From assembly GCA_965205905.1 (NCBI GenBank), contig CBDBHZ010000011.1:62001-126000 (forward strand): a stretch of 64,000 bases of DNA, written 5' to 3'. The notes beneath the pieces were generated by a model. That model searched no databases. It was given only the letters and a program-made list of their open reading frames with translations, and was not told the DNA's origin. Both the position numbers and the translations under genes were made by a program. Source of the DNA: JAHZMA01 sp965205905. Its GTDB lineage: Bacteria; Pseudomonadota; Alphaproteobacteria; JABAAW01; JAHZMA01. How positions within the stretch are numbered: the first letter of the stretch is position 1; each line of letters begins with the position of its first letter. Positions 27,516 through 35,969 of the stretch are shown here, in pieces.

Positions 27516-28354
27516 CCCAATATGCCCTTAATGGTGGCTTGAATATCGGCTGGAATCACCACTGTTTTGCTGTTCGGGGATTTTGCCAATTCTTCCATCG
27601 CATGGATATATTTCTCACCCAATATATAATAGACAGGCAATTCATTATCTTTAATCGCATTGGTAACTTTTTCAATCGCTGATTGGCTGGCAGTTGCTAA
27701 CACAATTTGCGCTTCGCCATCACGCTTTGATGCTTCTAAACGCCCTTCTGCAAGTAAAATTTGTGATTCTTTCTCGCCTTCGGCACGGGTAACGGCAGCC
27801 CTTCTTGCCCTCTCAGCCGCAGCTTGTTCTTCCATTGCCGCTTGCATGGTGCCTGATGGGTTAATATCTTGAATCTCCACCGTTTTTAGAGTGATGCCCC
27901 AATCACTAATATCTTCAGAAATATCCGTTTTCAACCTTTGTTTAATTTTCTCGCGTGATGATAGTGCCTCATCAAGTTTCATCTCACCCAAAATCGACCG
28001 CAACGATGTTTGCACCAATGTTTGAATCGCTATTTCGTAATCTTCAATACCATAAACCGCACGTTCGGCATTGGCGATATTGATATAGGCAACAGCATTG
28101 GTGGTTAGCGACGCATTATCTTTGCTAATCACATTTTGCGATGGAATATCTAGCACAATATCTTTGGTGGTGGTGCGATAGGCAATTCTATCAATAAAGG
28201 GGACAATAAAATTCAAACCGGGTTCCAGAATTCTGTTAAATTTACCCAACCGTTCAACCGTGATACGTTGCCCTTGCGAGACGCTAATCGTGCCTTTGCC
28301 GAGTAAGATTGCCACCAAAACTAATATGACTATCGGGGTTGCTAAAATTTCCAT
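27506..28354 (-). CDS. SPFH/band 7 membrane protein (paraslipin, QmcA-like)
   Basis: 282-residue stomatin-family protein with an N-terminal membrane anchor (about 3-19) followed by the SPFH domain (about 22-180: VSQGQRITVERLGKFNRILEPGLNFIVPFIDR, LTTNAVAYINI, LRSILGEMKLDEALSSRE). A coiled-coil rich in Ala, Glu and Arg follows (AAAERARRAAVTRAEGEKES). Such proteins form oligomeric cages at membrane microdomains and act with FtsH-type proteases or NfeD partners. The NfeD-like gene lies 12 bases upstream on the same strand, the standard pairing. Confidence 0.9.
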   Translation of the reverse strand: MEILATPIVILVLVAILLGKGTISVSQGQRITVERLGKFNRILEPGLNFIVPFIDRIAYRTTTKDIVLDIPSQNVISKDNASLTTNAVAYINIANAERAVYGIEDYEIAIQTLVQTSLRSILGEMKLDEALSSREKIKQRLKTDISEDISDWGITLKTVEIQDINPSGTMQAAMEEQAAAERARRAAVTRAEGEKESQILLAEGRLEASKRDGEAQIVLATASQSAIEKVTNAIKDNELPVYYILGEKYIHAMEELAKSPNSKTVVIPADIQATIKGILGKN

Positions 28355-28366
28355 TTGTTAAATCTC

Positions 28367-28822
28367 CTATGTTTTTTTAACATTGAGGCAATTATCTTGC
28401 ACATCAATAATTTGAACACGGTCACCGACCGCTACTTTTTTATCGCTGATAAAATCCCATTCATCATCACCCGCAATCGGTGCAGGAAAACGCAATCTGC
28501 CACGCATGGCATCATTATCGTTGCCCTTAATCACATTGCCAATCTCGCCCTGTAATTTTGCAATGGTTTTATCGTTAAGCTTGTTGCGTCCCGATAAAGG
28601 TTTGATATATTTAAACCATAAAGAGGCGGTTATTAACGACAAGCCTGCCCATAAAATAATTTGAATTGCCAGTGATAAATCGGGCAGTAAAAATAGCAAC
28701 AGCCCGATAATAACCGCCGCAATGCCAAACCAAAATATTGTGAAGCTGAGGAGAAAAATTTCCACCGCCATCAGCAAAAGCCCTAGCGCAATCCAATGCC
28801 AATAGACAATCTCAAAATTCAT
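28367..28822 (-). CDS. NfeD-family membrane protein
   Basis: Short NfeD-type partner of the neighbouring SPFH protein, 151 residues from the ATG at 28822. Three to four membrane helices (about 6-70) are followed by a soluble OB-fold domain (about 85-150: LQGEIGNVIKG ... GRLRFPAPIAGDDEWDFIS ... VGDRVQIIDVQDNCLNVKK), the usual layout. The serine-protease domain of long NfeD proteins is missing, as expected for this class. An ATG at 28834 would add four residues. Confidence 0.88.
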   Translation of the reverse strand: MNFEIVYWHWIALGLLLMAVEIFLLSFTIFWFGIAAVIIGLLLFLLPDLSLAIQIILWAGLSLITASLWFKYIKPLSGRNKLNDKTIAKLQGEIGNVIKGNDNDAMRGRLRFPAPIAGDDEWDFISDKKVAVGDRVQIIDVQDNCLNVKKT

Positions 28823-28897
28823 GTTAAACCACATTGTTAATATTCATTATGCCTCACCCTAACCCTTATCAATGGTTGACGCAAGTAGATTCTTCGC

Positions 28898-30097
28898 CTA
28901 TCGCTTTGCCTTAAACGGATTATGCGCTTCTAATATCGCTTGCCTTTGCTGATGATGCTGGGTTTCGTGCTTGATAAAATTGGCAACGGCATCACGAAAA
29001 TTCGGCTGATTAAGATAATGCGCGGAATAAACAGTAACGGGCTGATAGCCCCTATCCAATTTATGCTCCCCTTGCGTGCCTGCCTCAACATATTTAATTT
29101 TATTGGCAATCGCATAATCAATCGCCTGATAATAGCAGGTTTCAAAATGCAAGAACGGATATTGTGCCTCGCACCCCCAATTCCTACCATATAGACGATG
29201 ATTATCACAAAAATTAAGCGCGGCCGCAATCGGCACATTATCGTGATACCCCATCACCAACATAATTTGTTGCTTAATGCGCCCATGCAATTCTTCAAAA
29301 AACCCGCGTGTCAAATAGGGATAACCCCATTTACGCGCATAGGTGCTACAATAGAATTTATAAAAAACATCCCAATAAGCTGGCGTTATATCATCACCAT
29401 TCAAATGGCGAAATGTAATATCAGCGCGTTTGATAGTCTCACGCTCTTTCTTAATATTTTTACGCTTACGGCTGATAAGCGCGTTTAAGAAATCATCAAA
29501 AGTTTGATAATCATCGTTGAGCCAATGGAATTGCGTATCACGCCTTATCAGCAAATTTTCTTGTTCGCATAGGGCAATATCGGCTTCGGGCAGAAAATTA
29601 ATATGCGCTGATGAAAGCTGATATTGCTGACATAGATTGATAAAACCTTGCAATAACGCCTGCTTGATTTTCGCCTCATCTTGGTTCGGCGCATTTTGAT
29701 TTTGAACAGTCAAGAACCGCTCCCCCGTAATCGGGGTGAATGGCACTGCCGAAAGCAATTTAGGATAATACTCACCGCCTGCCCTTTGCCACGCATCTGC
29801 CCAAGCATGGTCGAACACATATTCGCCATAAGAGTTGGTTTTCAAATAAAGCGGCATCAATGCCACAATCTTATTATCGGCATCGTGCAAACTAAGATGA
29901 TGCGGATACCAGCCCGTATTCTCATTCAAGCAATCGGTGATTTCTAGCGCATGTAAAAAGTGATAATCAATGAACGGTTGCGTATTATCAGCGGTAAGGC
30001 TTTGCCATGTCTGCTGAAGCGCGCTGATATTTTGATGATGCTGAAGCTGAAAATGATGATGATTCATTATATTTCTGGTGTTAATAGGTTTTTTCAT
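28898..30097 (-). CDS. FemAB-like (DUF482) GNAT-fold acyltransferase
   Basis: 399-residue protein of the PF04339 / peptidogalycan-biosynthesis family, related to FemAB and other GNAT-fold transferases; substrates are unknown. Family segments are PFIDYHFLHALE at about 40, VALMPLYLKTNSYGEYVFDHAWADA, the basic ISRKRKNIKKERETI and the C-terminal YGRNWGCEAQYPFLHFETCYYQAIDYAI, then VEAGTQGEHKLDRGY. The ATG at 30097 comes directly after a terminator-like hairpin and T-run; ATG at 30067 is an alternative start. Neither has a good ribosome site. Expression may depend on read-through of that hairpin. Confidence 0.8.
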   Translation of the reverse strand: MKKPINTRNIMNHHHFQLQHHQNISALQQTWQSLTADNTQPFIDYHFLHALEITDCLNENTGWYPHHLSLHDADNKIVALMPLYLKTNSYGEYVFDHAWADAWQRAGGEYYPKLLSAVPFTPITGERFLTVQNQNAPNQDEAKIKQALLQGFINLCQQYQLSSAHINFLPEADIALCEQENLLIRRDTQFHWLNDDYQTFDDFLNALISRKRKNIKKERETIKRADITFRHLNGDDITPAYWDVFYKFYCSTYARKWGYPYLTRGFFEELHGRIKQQIMLVMGYHDNVPIAAALNFCDNHRLYGRNWGCEAQYPFLHFETCYYQAIDYAIANKIKYVEAGTQGEHKLDRGYQPVTVYSAHYLNQPNFRDAVANFIKHETQHHQQRQAILEAHNPFKAKR

Positions 30098-30186
30098 AAA
30101 AAAAAGGGTCGCAAAATATCACGACCCAAGTCTGGGGAGGAAAAAACTTAAAAGATGGGGTAAAAACCACCATCACTAAAATCTAT
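30098..30186 (-). ncRNA. Candidate small RNA with anti-Shine-Dalgarno stretch
   Basis: A compact transcription unit of about 89 nt on the minus strand. A consensus promoter (30220-30192) would start it near 30186. Hairpin 1 is GATGG/CCATC (30174-30170 with 30158-30154) with an inner GG/CC extension. A single-stranded CCTCCCC stretch complementary to ribosome sites follows. Hairpin 2 is GGGTCG/CGACCC (30127-30122 with 30111-30106), directly followed by eight T (30105-30098), a textbook intrinsic terminator. This is the architecture of regulatory RNAs that expose a C-rich loop. Alternatively it is an attenuator leader of the acyltransferase gene whose ATG follows at once. Confidence 0.45.
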
Positions 30187-30191
30187 TCCTA

Positions 30192-30220
30192 TTTATACAA
30201 ACGCTGCGAATCAAATGCAA
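30192..30220 (-). promoter_or_regulatory. Promoter of candidate small RNA
   Basis: TTGCAT (30220-30215), a 17-base spacer and TATAAA (30197-30192) on the minus strand, six to seven bases before the proposed RNA start. Confidence 0.5.
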
Positions 30221-30264
30221 TATAAAATTATCAAAAATCAATAATTTTTATAAAAAACCATGAA

Positions 30265-30286
30265 AAAATGCTATTTTTAGCATTTT
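30265..30286. repeat. 9-bp AT-rich inverted repeat
   Basis: AAAATGCTA (30265-30273) and TAGCATTTT (30278-30286) are perfect arms with a TTTT loop. It lies between the small-RNA promoter and the COQ9 gene, and could be an operator or a weak terminator. No neighbouring gene needs a terminator here. Confidence 0.35.
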
Positions 30287-30391
30287 ATCCCCAATCTATG
30301 ACTCTTTTTAAGGTGAAAACTGATAAATTTTTTATAAAACCATGCGAACTATGTTAAAATATGTCTCTATTATCGAATAAAGGACGATTCA

Positions 30392-31237
30392 ATGACCAAA
30401 ATAATCAGCAATGACGATTTACAAAAAACGCGCTATCAATTATTGAGAGAAATGGAACGTTTCGCAGGCTTTGATGGCATGGGCGCAGATGGTTTAACGC
30501 AAGCCACACAAAGATTAGCCGCGCAAACATTAACGATTGACGAGAATTTTGCTTATACGCTGTTTGATAATGCTGATAAAACCACATTGGCGTATCATTA
30601 TTGGCAGATGCGGCTTCACGATTTACGCGAAAATTTGCGCGCACAACCAACTGCTGATGCCGATATAAATGCAATGGGCGTTACTGCCAAAGTTGCGTAT
30701 GCCACGAATTTATTTTTTATCGGCAAGCCTGACACCCCACATCAGGGACAAGATGCGCTACAAATCACCAGTGCCACTTTGCTATTGCCCGCGAATATGC
30801 CGCTTTTGCTGAAAAGCATCTGGCATATCAGCGATGCGATTTGGCATTTTGCAGGCGATAAAAGCACCGACCATAATTATTACAGCAAGCGGTTTTTGCT
30901 TAGCCAAGCTCTGCTAGCATCGCTCTGTTTTTATGTGCAAGATGGTAGCGATAATAAAAACGATACCACAGATTTTATCAATGCCCAATTACGCAATATT
31001 GTAGCGGTGGGTAAGAAAATGACGATGGGTAAAAAGGCAGTAGGCAATATGGGCGATGCGCTTGTGCTATTGCTGAAGACGGCATCGCCTTACAGTAAAG
31101 GGTTCGGAGGTGGGCAAAGAACACCGCATCTCAATCTGCGTATCAAAGAGCAAAACCGCGATAACCCTGTGTTTATCACCCGTAAATTGCTAAAAAATTT
31201 CGTCAAGAGACGGATACAAAATATCAGCGCGCTATGA
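30392..31237 (+). CDS. COQ9-family ubiquinone biosynthesis protein
   Basis: 281-residue protein of the COQ9 family, lipid-binding accessory proteins that help hydroxylation steps of ubiquinone synthesis. The N-terminal TetR-like helical region spans about 10-90. The family signature is at about 144-168, ISDAIWHFAGDKSTDHN followed by YYSKR and a helix LLSQALLASLCFYVQD. It provides the quinone context for complex I. AAAGGA eight bases before the ATG supports the start. About 45 residues beyond the usual end are basic. nth follows 13 bases downstream and may be co-transcribed. Confidence 0.85.
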   Translation: MTKIISNDDLQKTRYQLLREMERFAGFDGMGADGLTQATQRLAAQTLTIDENFAYTLFDNADKTTLAYHYWQMRLHDLRENLRAQPTADADINAMGVTAKVAYATNLFFIGKPDTPHQGQDALQITSATLLLPANMPLLLKSIWHISDAIWHFAGDKSTDHNYYSKRFLLSQALLASLCFYVQDGSDNKNDTTDFINAQLRNIVAVGKKMTMGKKAVGNMGDALVLLLKTASPYSKGFGGGQRTPHLNLRIKEQNRDNPVFITRKLLKNFVKRRIQNISAL

Positions 31238-31250
31238 TGAATATAACGTC

Positions 31251-31880
31251 ATGAAACCTGCCGACCGCGATGAATTTTTCAAAAGATTGCATCAGCAAAA
31301 CCCTCACCCCGAAACCGAGCTTCGCTATCATAATGATTATACATTGTTGGTGGCGGTGATATTATCGGCACAGGCGACTGATAAAGGTGTGAATAAAGCC
31401 ACCGAAAAACTATTCCAAACGGTTGATAATCCGCAGGCGATGTTGGCGTTGGGCTTGGATAATCTTGTCAGCCATATCAAGACGATTGGGTTGTATAAAA
31501 ATAAAGCCAAAAATGTGATGACAATGAGTCAGCAATTATGTGATGACCATCAGGGCAAAGTGCCAGAAAATCGTGAGGCGTTGGAAGCATTGGCAGGGGT
31601 GGGCAGAAAAACCGCAAATGTGGTGTTGAATGTGGCGTTCGGGCAGAAAACAATGGCGGTGGATACGCATATTTTTAGATTATCCAATATCACGGGGCTT
31701 GCGGAGGGCAAGAATGTGCTGGCGGTTGAACAGGCGTTATTGAAAAATATCCCCGAACAATGGATGCAACATGCCCATCATTGGCTGATACTACATGGGC
31801 GTTATGTTTGCAAAGCGCGCAAGCCACTTTGTGAAGAATGTATTGTCAGAGATTTATGCGATGGGTTTCAAGGGCGTTAG
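31251..31880 (+). CDS. nth: Endonuclease III
   Basis: DNA glycosylase/AP lyase removing oxidised pyrimidines in base excision repair. 209 residues, the usual size. The helix-hairpin-helix LAGVGRKTANVVLN carries the catalytic Lys120, Asp138 is in VDTHIFRLSN, and the [4Fe-4S] ligands Cys187, Cys194, Cys197 and Cys203 keep the C-x6-C-x2-C-x5-C spacing. Its stop is the left edge of the accessory island that runs to yaaA. Confidence 0.95.
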   Translation: MKPADRDEFFKRLHQQNPHPETELRYHNDYTLLVAVILSAQATDKGVNKATEKLFQTVDNPQAMLALGLDNLVSHIKTIGLYKNKAKNVMTMSQQLCDDHQGKVPENREALEALAGVGRKTANVVLNVAFGQKTMAVDTHIFRLSNITGLAEGKNVLAVEQALLKNIPEQWMQHAHHWLILHGRYVCKARKPLCEECIVRDLCDGFQGR

Positions 31881-31884
31881 TATA

Positions 31885-31901
31885 CGCTAGAATTGTGGTG
31901 A
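31885..31901 (+). repeat. Left boundary motif of island (motif E)
   Basis: CGCTAGAATTGTGGTGA, four bases after the nth stop. An identical 17-mer occurs at 63872-63888 and a one-mismatch 15-base inverted copy at 37037-37051, beside the yaaA stop. Confidence 0.6.
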
Positions 31902-31930
31902 TGGTGTAAGCCTCTATATATAAAAATTGA

Positions 31931-32025
31931 TTTTCTATACATATTAAGGTAAGATATATATAGAAAAAGCGGTTTTCTATATATGAAAAATAAGATATGT
32001 ATAGAAAGTGCGTTTTTCTATACAT
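31931..32025. promoter_or_regulatory. Operator array upstream of fic
   Basis: Five half-sites alternate in orientation: TTTTCTATAYAT at 31931, 31973 and 32014, and the inverse ATRTATAGAAA at 31956-31967 and 31997-32007. Same-orientation copies recur every 41-42 bases, close to four helical turns. The last half-site ends 14 bases before the fic ATG. This is what a cooperative repressor would need, and the Fic protein itself has a C-terminal winged helix-turn-helix. Confidence 0.6.
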
Positions 32026-32039
32026 GAAAAGGTTTCAAA

Positions 32040-33122
32040 ATGAGCATATCTAAACAAGATACAGGTTTCTTTACTTTTCCAACCCTTGAACAGGTGGAAA
32101 CAAGAGCCATCTTAAAACAGCTGAATCTTGCCAGCCGTTCGTTAGCGCAGTTGCAAGGAAGCTATCAGTCTATTCCTAACCCCCGCATTTTAATCAACAC
32201 GCTTCCATTGCAAGAGGCAAAAAACAGCTCTGAAATAGAATCCATTGTTACCACGCAAGATGCGCTATTTAAGGCAAATATTGATAGCCACCCTTACAAT
32301 GCCAGCACCAAAGAAGTGAAAGACTATAGCGATACATTGCTAAAAGGGTTTGAAAATGTGAGGCAAACAAAGCTACTCACCCTCAACCATATTCAAGATA
32401 TTTATCGGAATTTAGAAAAAAACGATGGTGGTTTTAGAAAAGCTGGCGAGACTGTGCTGAAAGATGATGCTGGCAACATTATCTACACACCGCCACAAAA
32501 TCCCGCAACCATTATTCAGCAAATGGCTATGCTGGAAAAATTTATCAATGATGATGATGATATGCTGCCCGATACTGACCCACTGATTAGAATGGCGATT
32601 TTGCATTTATTATTTGAGAGTGTGCATCCCTTTATTGATGGCAATGGGCGTGCGGGGCGCATTATTAATATTTTATATCTGGTATTAAAAAACCTGCTAG
32701 ATATGCCGATACTTTATTTAAGCGGTTACATTGTTGCCCATAAAAGCGAATATTACCGCCTGCTTCAACATACGCGTGAGACGCATGAATGGGAAGAATG
32801 GATTATCTACATGCTAAAAGCGATTGAACATGCCAGTAAGAAATCAACAATTTTGGTTGGCGAGATTAAAAATCTGATGCAACGCTACAAACATAAAATG
32901 CGTGATGAAGCACCGAATATGTATCGTCAGGAATTGCTCAATCATCTTTTTGCATATCCCTATACTAAGATAAATCATCTTGGAGCTGATGTGAATATCA
33001 GCAGAATTACAGCAACCAAATATTTAGATAAGCTCACAAAGATGGGGTTATTAGAAAAAGAAAAAATGGGGCAAACCTATTATTATGTTAATGCAGAATT
33101 ATTAACGGCAATAACGGATTAA
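32040..33122 (+). CDS. Fic family protein with C-terminal winged helix
   Basis: 360-residue Fic-domain enzyme, likely an AMP-transferase acting on a protein hydroxyl group. The active-site motif HPFIDGNGRAGR is at 196-207, complete. An N-terminal Fic_N region has the inhibitory-helix motif NSSEIES (62-68, Glu67), so it is a self-inhibited class II Fic; no separate antitoxin gene is next to it. The C-terminal 65 residues (LLNHLFAYPYTKINHL ... NISRITATKYLDKLTKMGLLEKE) form a winged helix-turn-helix. The operator array in front suggests autoregulation. Fic proteins of this layout are common in accessory regions. Targets unknown. Confidence 0.9.
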   Translation: MSISKQDTGFFTFPTLEQVETRAILKQLNLASRSLAQLQGSYQSIPNPRILINTLPLQEAKNSSEIESIVTTQDALFKANIDSHPYNASTKEVKDYSDTLLKGFENVRQTKLLTLNHIQDIYRNLEKNDGGFRKAGETVLKDDAGNIIYTPPQNPATIIQQMAMLEKFINDDDDMLPDTDPLIRMAILHLLFESVHPFIDGNGRAGRIINILYLVLKNLLDMPILYLSGYIVAHKSEYYRLLQHTRETHEWEEWIIYMLKAIEHASKKSTILVGEIKNLMQRYKHKMRDEAPNMYRQELLNHLFAYPYTKINHLGADVNISRITATKYLDKLTKMGLLEKEKMGQTYYYVNAELLTAITD

Positions 33123-33542
33123 GAGATTTACCGCAAAGTCTCACCGCCTTTGTGCTACACACCTGTAAAAACGCACACCTCCGCTAGTATGTGGCACAGC
33201 GGGGGGTGAGGCACACTCCTCTCTCGTTTTAAGATACAGCGGTGGGGGGTATGGGGCGACACGCACCTTATCAGCATTAAGCACAGCGGGGGGATTATCA
33301 AGGGTGAGGCTTGCCCGCCATTGGTACAAGGGCAAACCGAAAGTGGCAAGAGGCGTCTGCTTGGCAAACTGTCCAACGGACATAAATTTGACAAGCGCGC
33401 ATCGAGAAGCCAGCCCGCACCCCCCTTAAATATAAAACTACTCCGCAAAGCCCCCCATATAATAATGTCACCCCCTTGATATATAAAACCCATCACAAAA
33501 AAGAACATTTTTACAAAAAACGAACAAATTATAAATTTACAC
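33123..33542. repeat. G-rich composite repeat locus 1
   Basis: Non-coding gap after fic, richer in G and C than its surroundings. Three units share the core CAGCGGKGGGG at 33197, 33237 and 33284. GACACGCACC at 33258-33267 precedes the third. CAGCGGGGGGATTATCAAGG (33284-33303), GGCAAGAGGCGTCTGCTTGG (from 33345; 25 identical bases 33344-33368) and GCAAAGCCCCCCATATAATA (from 33445) are each repeated exactly at 63.5-64.0 kb. Minus-strand open frames here just read through the repeats. Confidence 0.65.
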
Positions 33543-33583
33543 TTGACATATACTTTTTTGTTACCCATATTAAGAGTATGGGT
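33543..33583 (+). promoter_or_regulatory. Promoter with overlapping dyad operator
   Basis: TTGACA (33543-33548) with a -10-like CATATT (33566-33571) after 17 bases. A perfect inverted repeat, ACCCATA (33563-33569) and TATGGGT (33577-33583) with 7 bases between, covers the -10 and start region, which is where a repressor would block transcription. The gene starts at 33635 behind AAAGGAAA. Confidence 0.45.
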
Positions 33584-33634
33584 TGTTTGCAACTCATTTT
33601 TTTACCCCTAATATTAGAATAAAAGGAAAATATT

Positions 33635-35932
33635 ATGTCTTATGCTCAATGTCTTGCCTCACTCTCTGGCAATGATAAAAATAACCTACAGGCTTGTTTG
33701 GATAAGCTTGATAAACGGCAGAATCCATCAAGCAGTGAGGCGAAAAATTGTTCCCTCGCCATCGGCAAGCTTAACAAAGTCATTACCGATAAACCGCTGA
33801 TTGACCATTTTATCAAGCTATTAAGCATGGCATTTCAGCTGAACTCTCAAGAAACAGATGTATTGAAACGGCTGATGCAATCATCGCGCACGATGAGCGC
33901 GCTCACAAACGACACGGAATATCTGACCATCATCAAGATTGCCAAAAATCTACAGAATTACCATCAACGATTTCGCCCGATGCCCAACCTTAACAGTTTT
34001 TTCAATCTGCTTCATTCCGATAAGGCGTTCGAAAGCATTATCGGCATTATCAAAAGCGCAAACCTATCTGATGCGCTGGCAATCGAATTGCTAAAGGCGC
34101 AATATAAGTCAAGTTATAGCCCTTCATCACGCACCGATGAGTTGAATAAAGCCATTATTAAGGTGGATAAATTATCGATACTGCCTGATAAAGCGTTTCA
34201 TAATCTCACCACGCATCTTGGCAAGAAATTTAGTTTCACAACTGATAATATCAAAATTTTGCAACAACTTGAGAAAAATGGCAACAAGAATTTAGCCGAA
34301 ACTCTCTATAATGCGTTTAAGGATAAAAGCAATATTCAATATATGCCGAAAATCACCAGAGAGCTGTTGCAGAATATTAATAAAGCCGCGAAGAAAGAGG
34401 GGATGGAGGATTATTTTAAGGCTATCGCCAACATTCCTTTATCGCAATTTGTTAAAGCGCAATTAACCGATTATCAGACCCTGCTCATCAAAATAGAGCA
34501 AGGCGCGAAGCCCACAAATGATGAGTTGAAAAAGCTTGATTTACTGCATGATGAATTGAAACGCCATAACAAGCTTGATGCCATGCCCAACCGTTCGCAA
34601 GCCTATCTGGAGAATTATCAGCTAGAACAGGATTTGAAGAAGAAAGCCCCGCTGAATGCCCAGAAGTTGCTGGAAAAGTTGAAAAACAATCAAACATTAA
34701 CAGTGTTTCAAGCCTTTTATCTCACTGCTTATCTTAATGAAAAACGGAGCAAATCGGCTAATAGTAACGTGCCTGAAATTCATGCATCAATCACTCATAT
34801 ATTACAAAAATTACCGCAAGATGTGCGTAATAAGGCAGCAGAATTAGGCGAATTAAAAAACCCTAAACTACTTGAGGTCATTGATAATGTTGTCGAGCAA
34901 ATCCGTGCTGAAGAAAAAAGACTTTCTAACCGTCAGTTTTTTGTTAAAGAATATGGCGTTTATCTAAAAATCACATCAAACTATATGGAACCCCGTATCG
35001 ACAGAGATGATAAAGATGTGATGCTTGAAATCATTAAAAATGCCAATAAAAAAAGTGCGGGTGAAATCGCAAAAGCAATCGACCAAGATATTCAATTCCG
35101 CTATCATGAAGCCGCAGATTTTACTGCTAGTGGGCTTAAAACTGACCCCACACTTTATTATATAAAGGATACACAAGTTAATCCTACAATCTCAATCGTG
35201 CTTCATGTGGCAGATACAATAACCAGTGGCAGAGCGACCAAAGATATTACCATTTTGGAATATAATGAAAATAGTGATAAGATGGTATTAACCACTTTTA
35301 GGCATACGCAACTAAGCGTAGAGGGGTTACCGCTGGCAATAGGCACACCTATCAAAAATCGAACCGCCATTGGCACTGCAATGATTAATGAGAATAAAAA
35401 TGAGCATACCCATATTGAAAAAAGAACCATCAATGTGGCGAAAATGAAAGACTGGATAGAGAACAACATAAAAAAAGATTTTAAAACAGCCATTCGGAAC
35501 AATGGGGAGAGCATAGTTAACGAGATTAATGCCACAGAAAATAAAAACCCTAATTTCTCACAATTAAGAGAAGGTATTTCTCAAAATGACGATCAATATG
35601 CTATTGCATTATTCACCCCATCTAGCAATTTAGGCAAGAAAATCATGCAACAAGCCGAAAAAGATTGGAAAGAACGTGCCAATAGAATTATTCAAGAAAA
35701 GAACGTAACCACAATTGATATTGAGAAAGCCAACCAGATTTATAAACAAATCAATAAGCCAATTTATCGCGACCTATCAACCCTTAATACCATTATCACG
35801 ATATTATTAAAGATGAAAATAATGCTAGAGCAAGTTGGTGAAAAAACTGATTTCTTGACTAAAATCATTCACAAAACCCAGAAAACCATACTGGATTTAG
35901 AAGATTTGGCAAGACCCAGACCTGTTAAATAA
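33635..35932 (+). CDS. Large helical protein with M23/LytM-like metallopeptidase signature
   Basis: 765-residue protein that I do not recognise as a whole. There is no signal peptide or membrane helix. Residues 1-430 are almost entirely alpha-helical, Lys/Leu/Asn-rich. At 485-600 a beta-rich part carries an M23-like residue pattern: His491 and Asp495 in FRYHEAADF (HxxxD), His557 in TTFRHTQL, a GTPIKNRTAIGTA segment like the usual G-x-V-xx-G-x-x-I-G strand, and His591/His593 in EHTHIEK (HxH). These match in order the zinc and catalytic residues of peptidoglycan endopeptidases. A helical C-terminus follows (600-765). Most likely a peptidoglycan-cutting effector exported by an unconventional route; a phage-type lytic role is possible. 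The ankyrin gene downstream may be its immunity partner. Confidence 0.6.
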   Translation: MSYAQCLASLSGNDKNNLQACLDKLDKRQNPSSSEAKNCSLAIGKLNKVITDKPLIDHFIKLLSMAFQLNSQETDVLKRLMQSSRTMSALTNDTEYLTIIKIAKNLQNYHQRFRPMPNLNSFFNLLHSDKAFESIIGIIKSANLSDALAIELLKAQYKSSYSPSSRTDELNKAIIKVDKLSILPDKAFHNLTTHLGKKFSFTTDNIKILQQLEKNGNKNLAETLYNAFKDKSNIQYMPKITRELLQNINKAAKKEGMEDYFKAIANIPLSQFVKAQLTDYQTLLIKIEQGAKPTNDELKKLDLLHDELKRHNKLDAMPNRSQAYLENYQLEQDLKKKAPLNAQKLLEKLKNNQTLTVFQAFYLTAYLNEKRSKSANSNVPEIHASITHILQKLPQDVRNKAAELGELKNPKLLEVIDNVVEQIRAEEKRLSNRQFFVKEYGVYLKITSNYMEPRIDRDDKDVMLEIIKNANKKSAGEIAKAIDQDIQFRYHEAADFTASGLKTDPTLYYIKDTQVNPTISIVLHVADTITSGRATKDITILEYNENSDKMVLTTFRHTQLSVEGLPLAIGTPIKNRTAIGTAMINENKNEHTHIEKRTINVAKMKDWIENNIKKDFKTAIRNNGESIVNEINATENKNPNFSQLREGISQNDDQYAIALFTPSSNLGKKIMQQAEKDWKERANRIIQEKNVTTIDIEKANQIYKQINKPIYRDLSTLNTIITILLKMKIMLEQVGEKTDFLTKIIHKTQKTILDLEDLARPRPVK

Positions 35933-35934
35933 GA

Positions 35935-35963
35935 TTGACAAAAAATTTCCTTGCAACTATTAT
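35935..35963 (+). promoter_or_regulatory. Consensus promoter of ankyrin gene, leaderless
   Basis: TTGACA (35935-35940), a 17-base spacer and TATTAT (35958-35963), beginning two bases after the stop of the preceding gene. The -10 ends six bases before the ATG at 35970, so the transcript would begin at or beside the start codon. Confidence 0.6.
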
Positions 35964-35969
35964 GGTAAG

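Noticed and set aside
33197..33300. Regularly spaced G-rich units as a CRISPR array
   Set aside because: Only two or three units per locus, spacing uneven (40, 47 and 45 bases), the intervals partly resemble one another, and no cas gene is present.
33155..33592. Minus-strand open frames of 145 and 80 codons after fic
   Set aside because: They read straight through the G-rich repeat blocks, have Pro/Cys-rich composition unlike the neighbours, and the same blocks elsewhere are not in a conserved frame.
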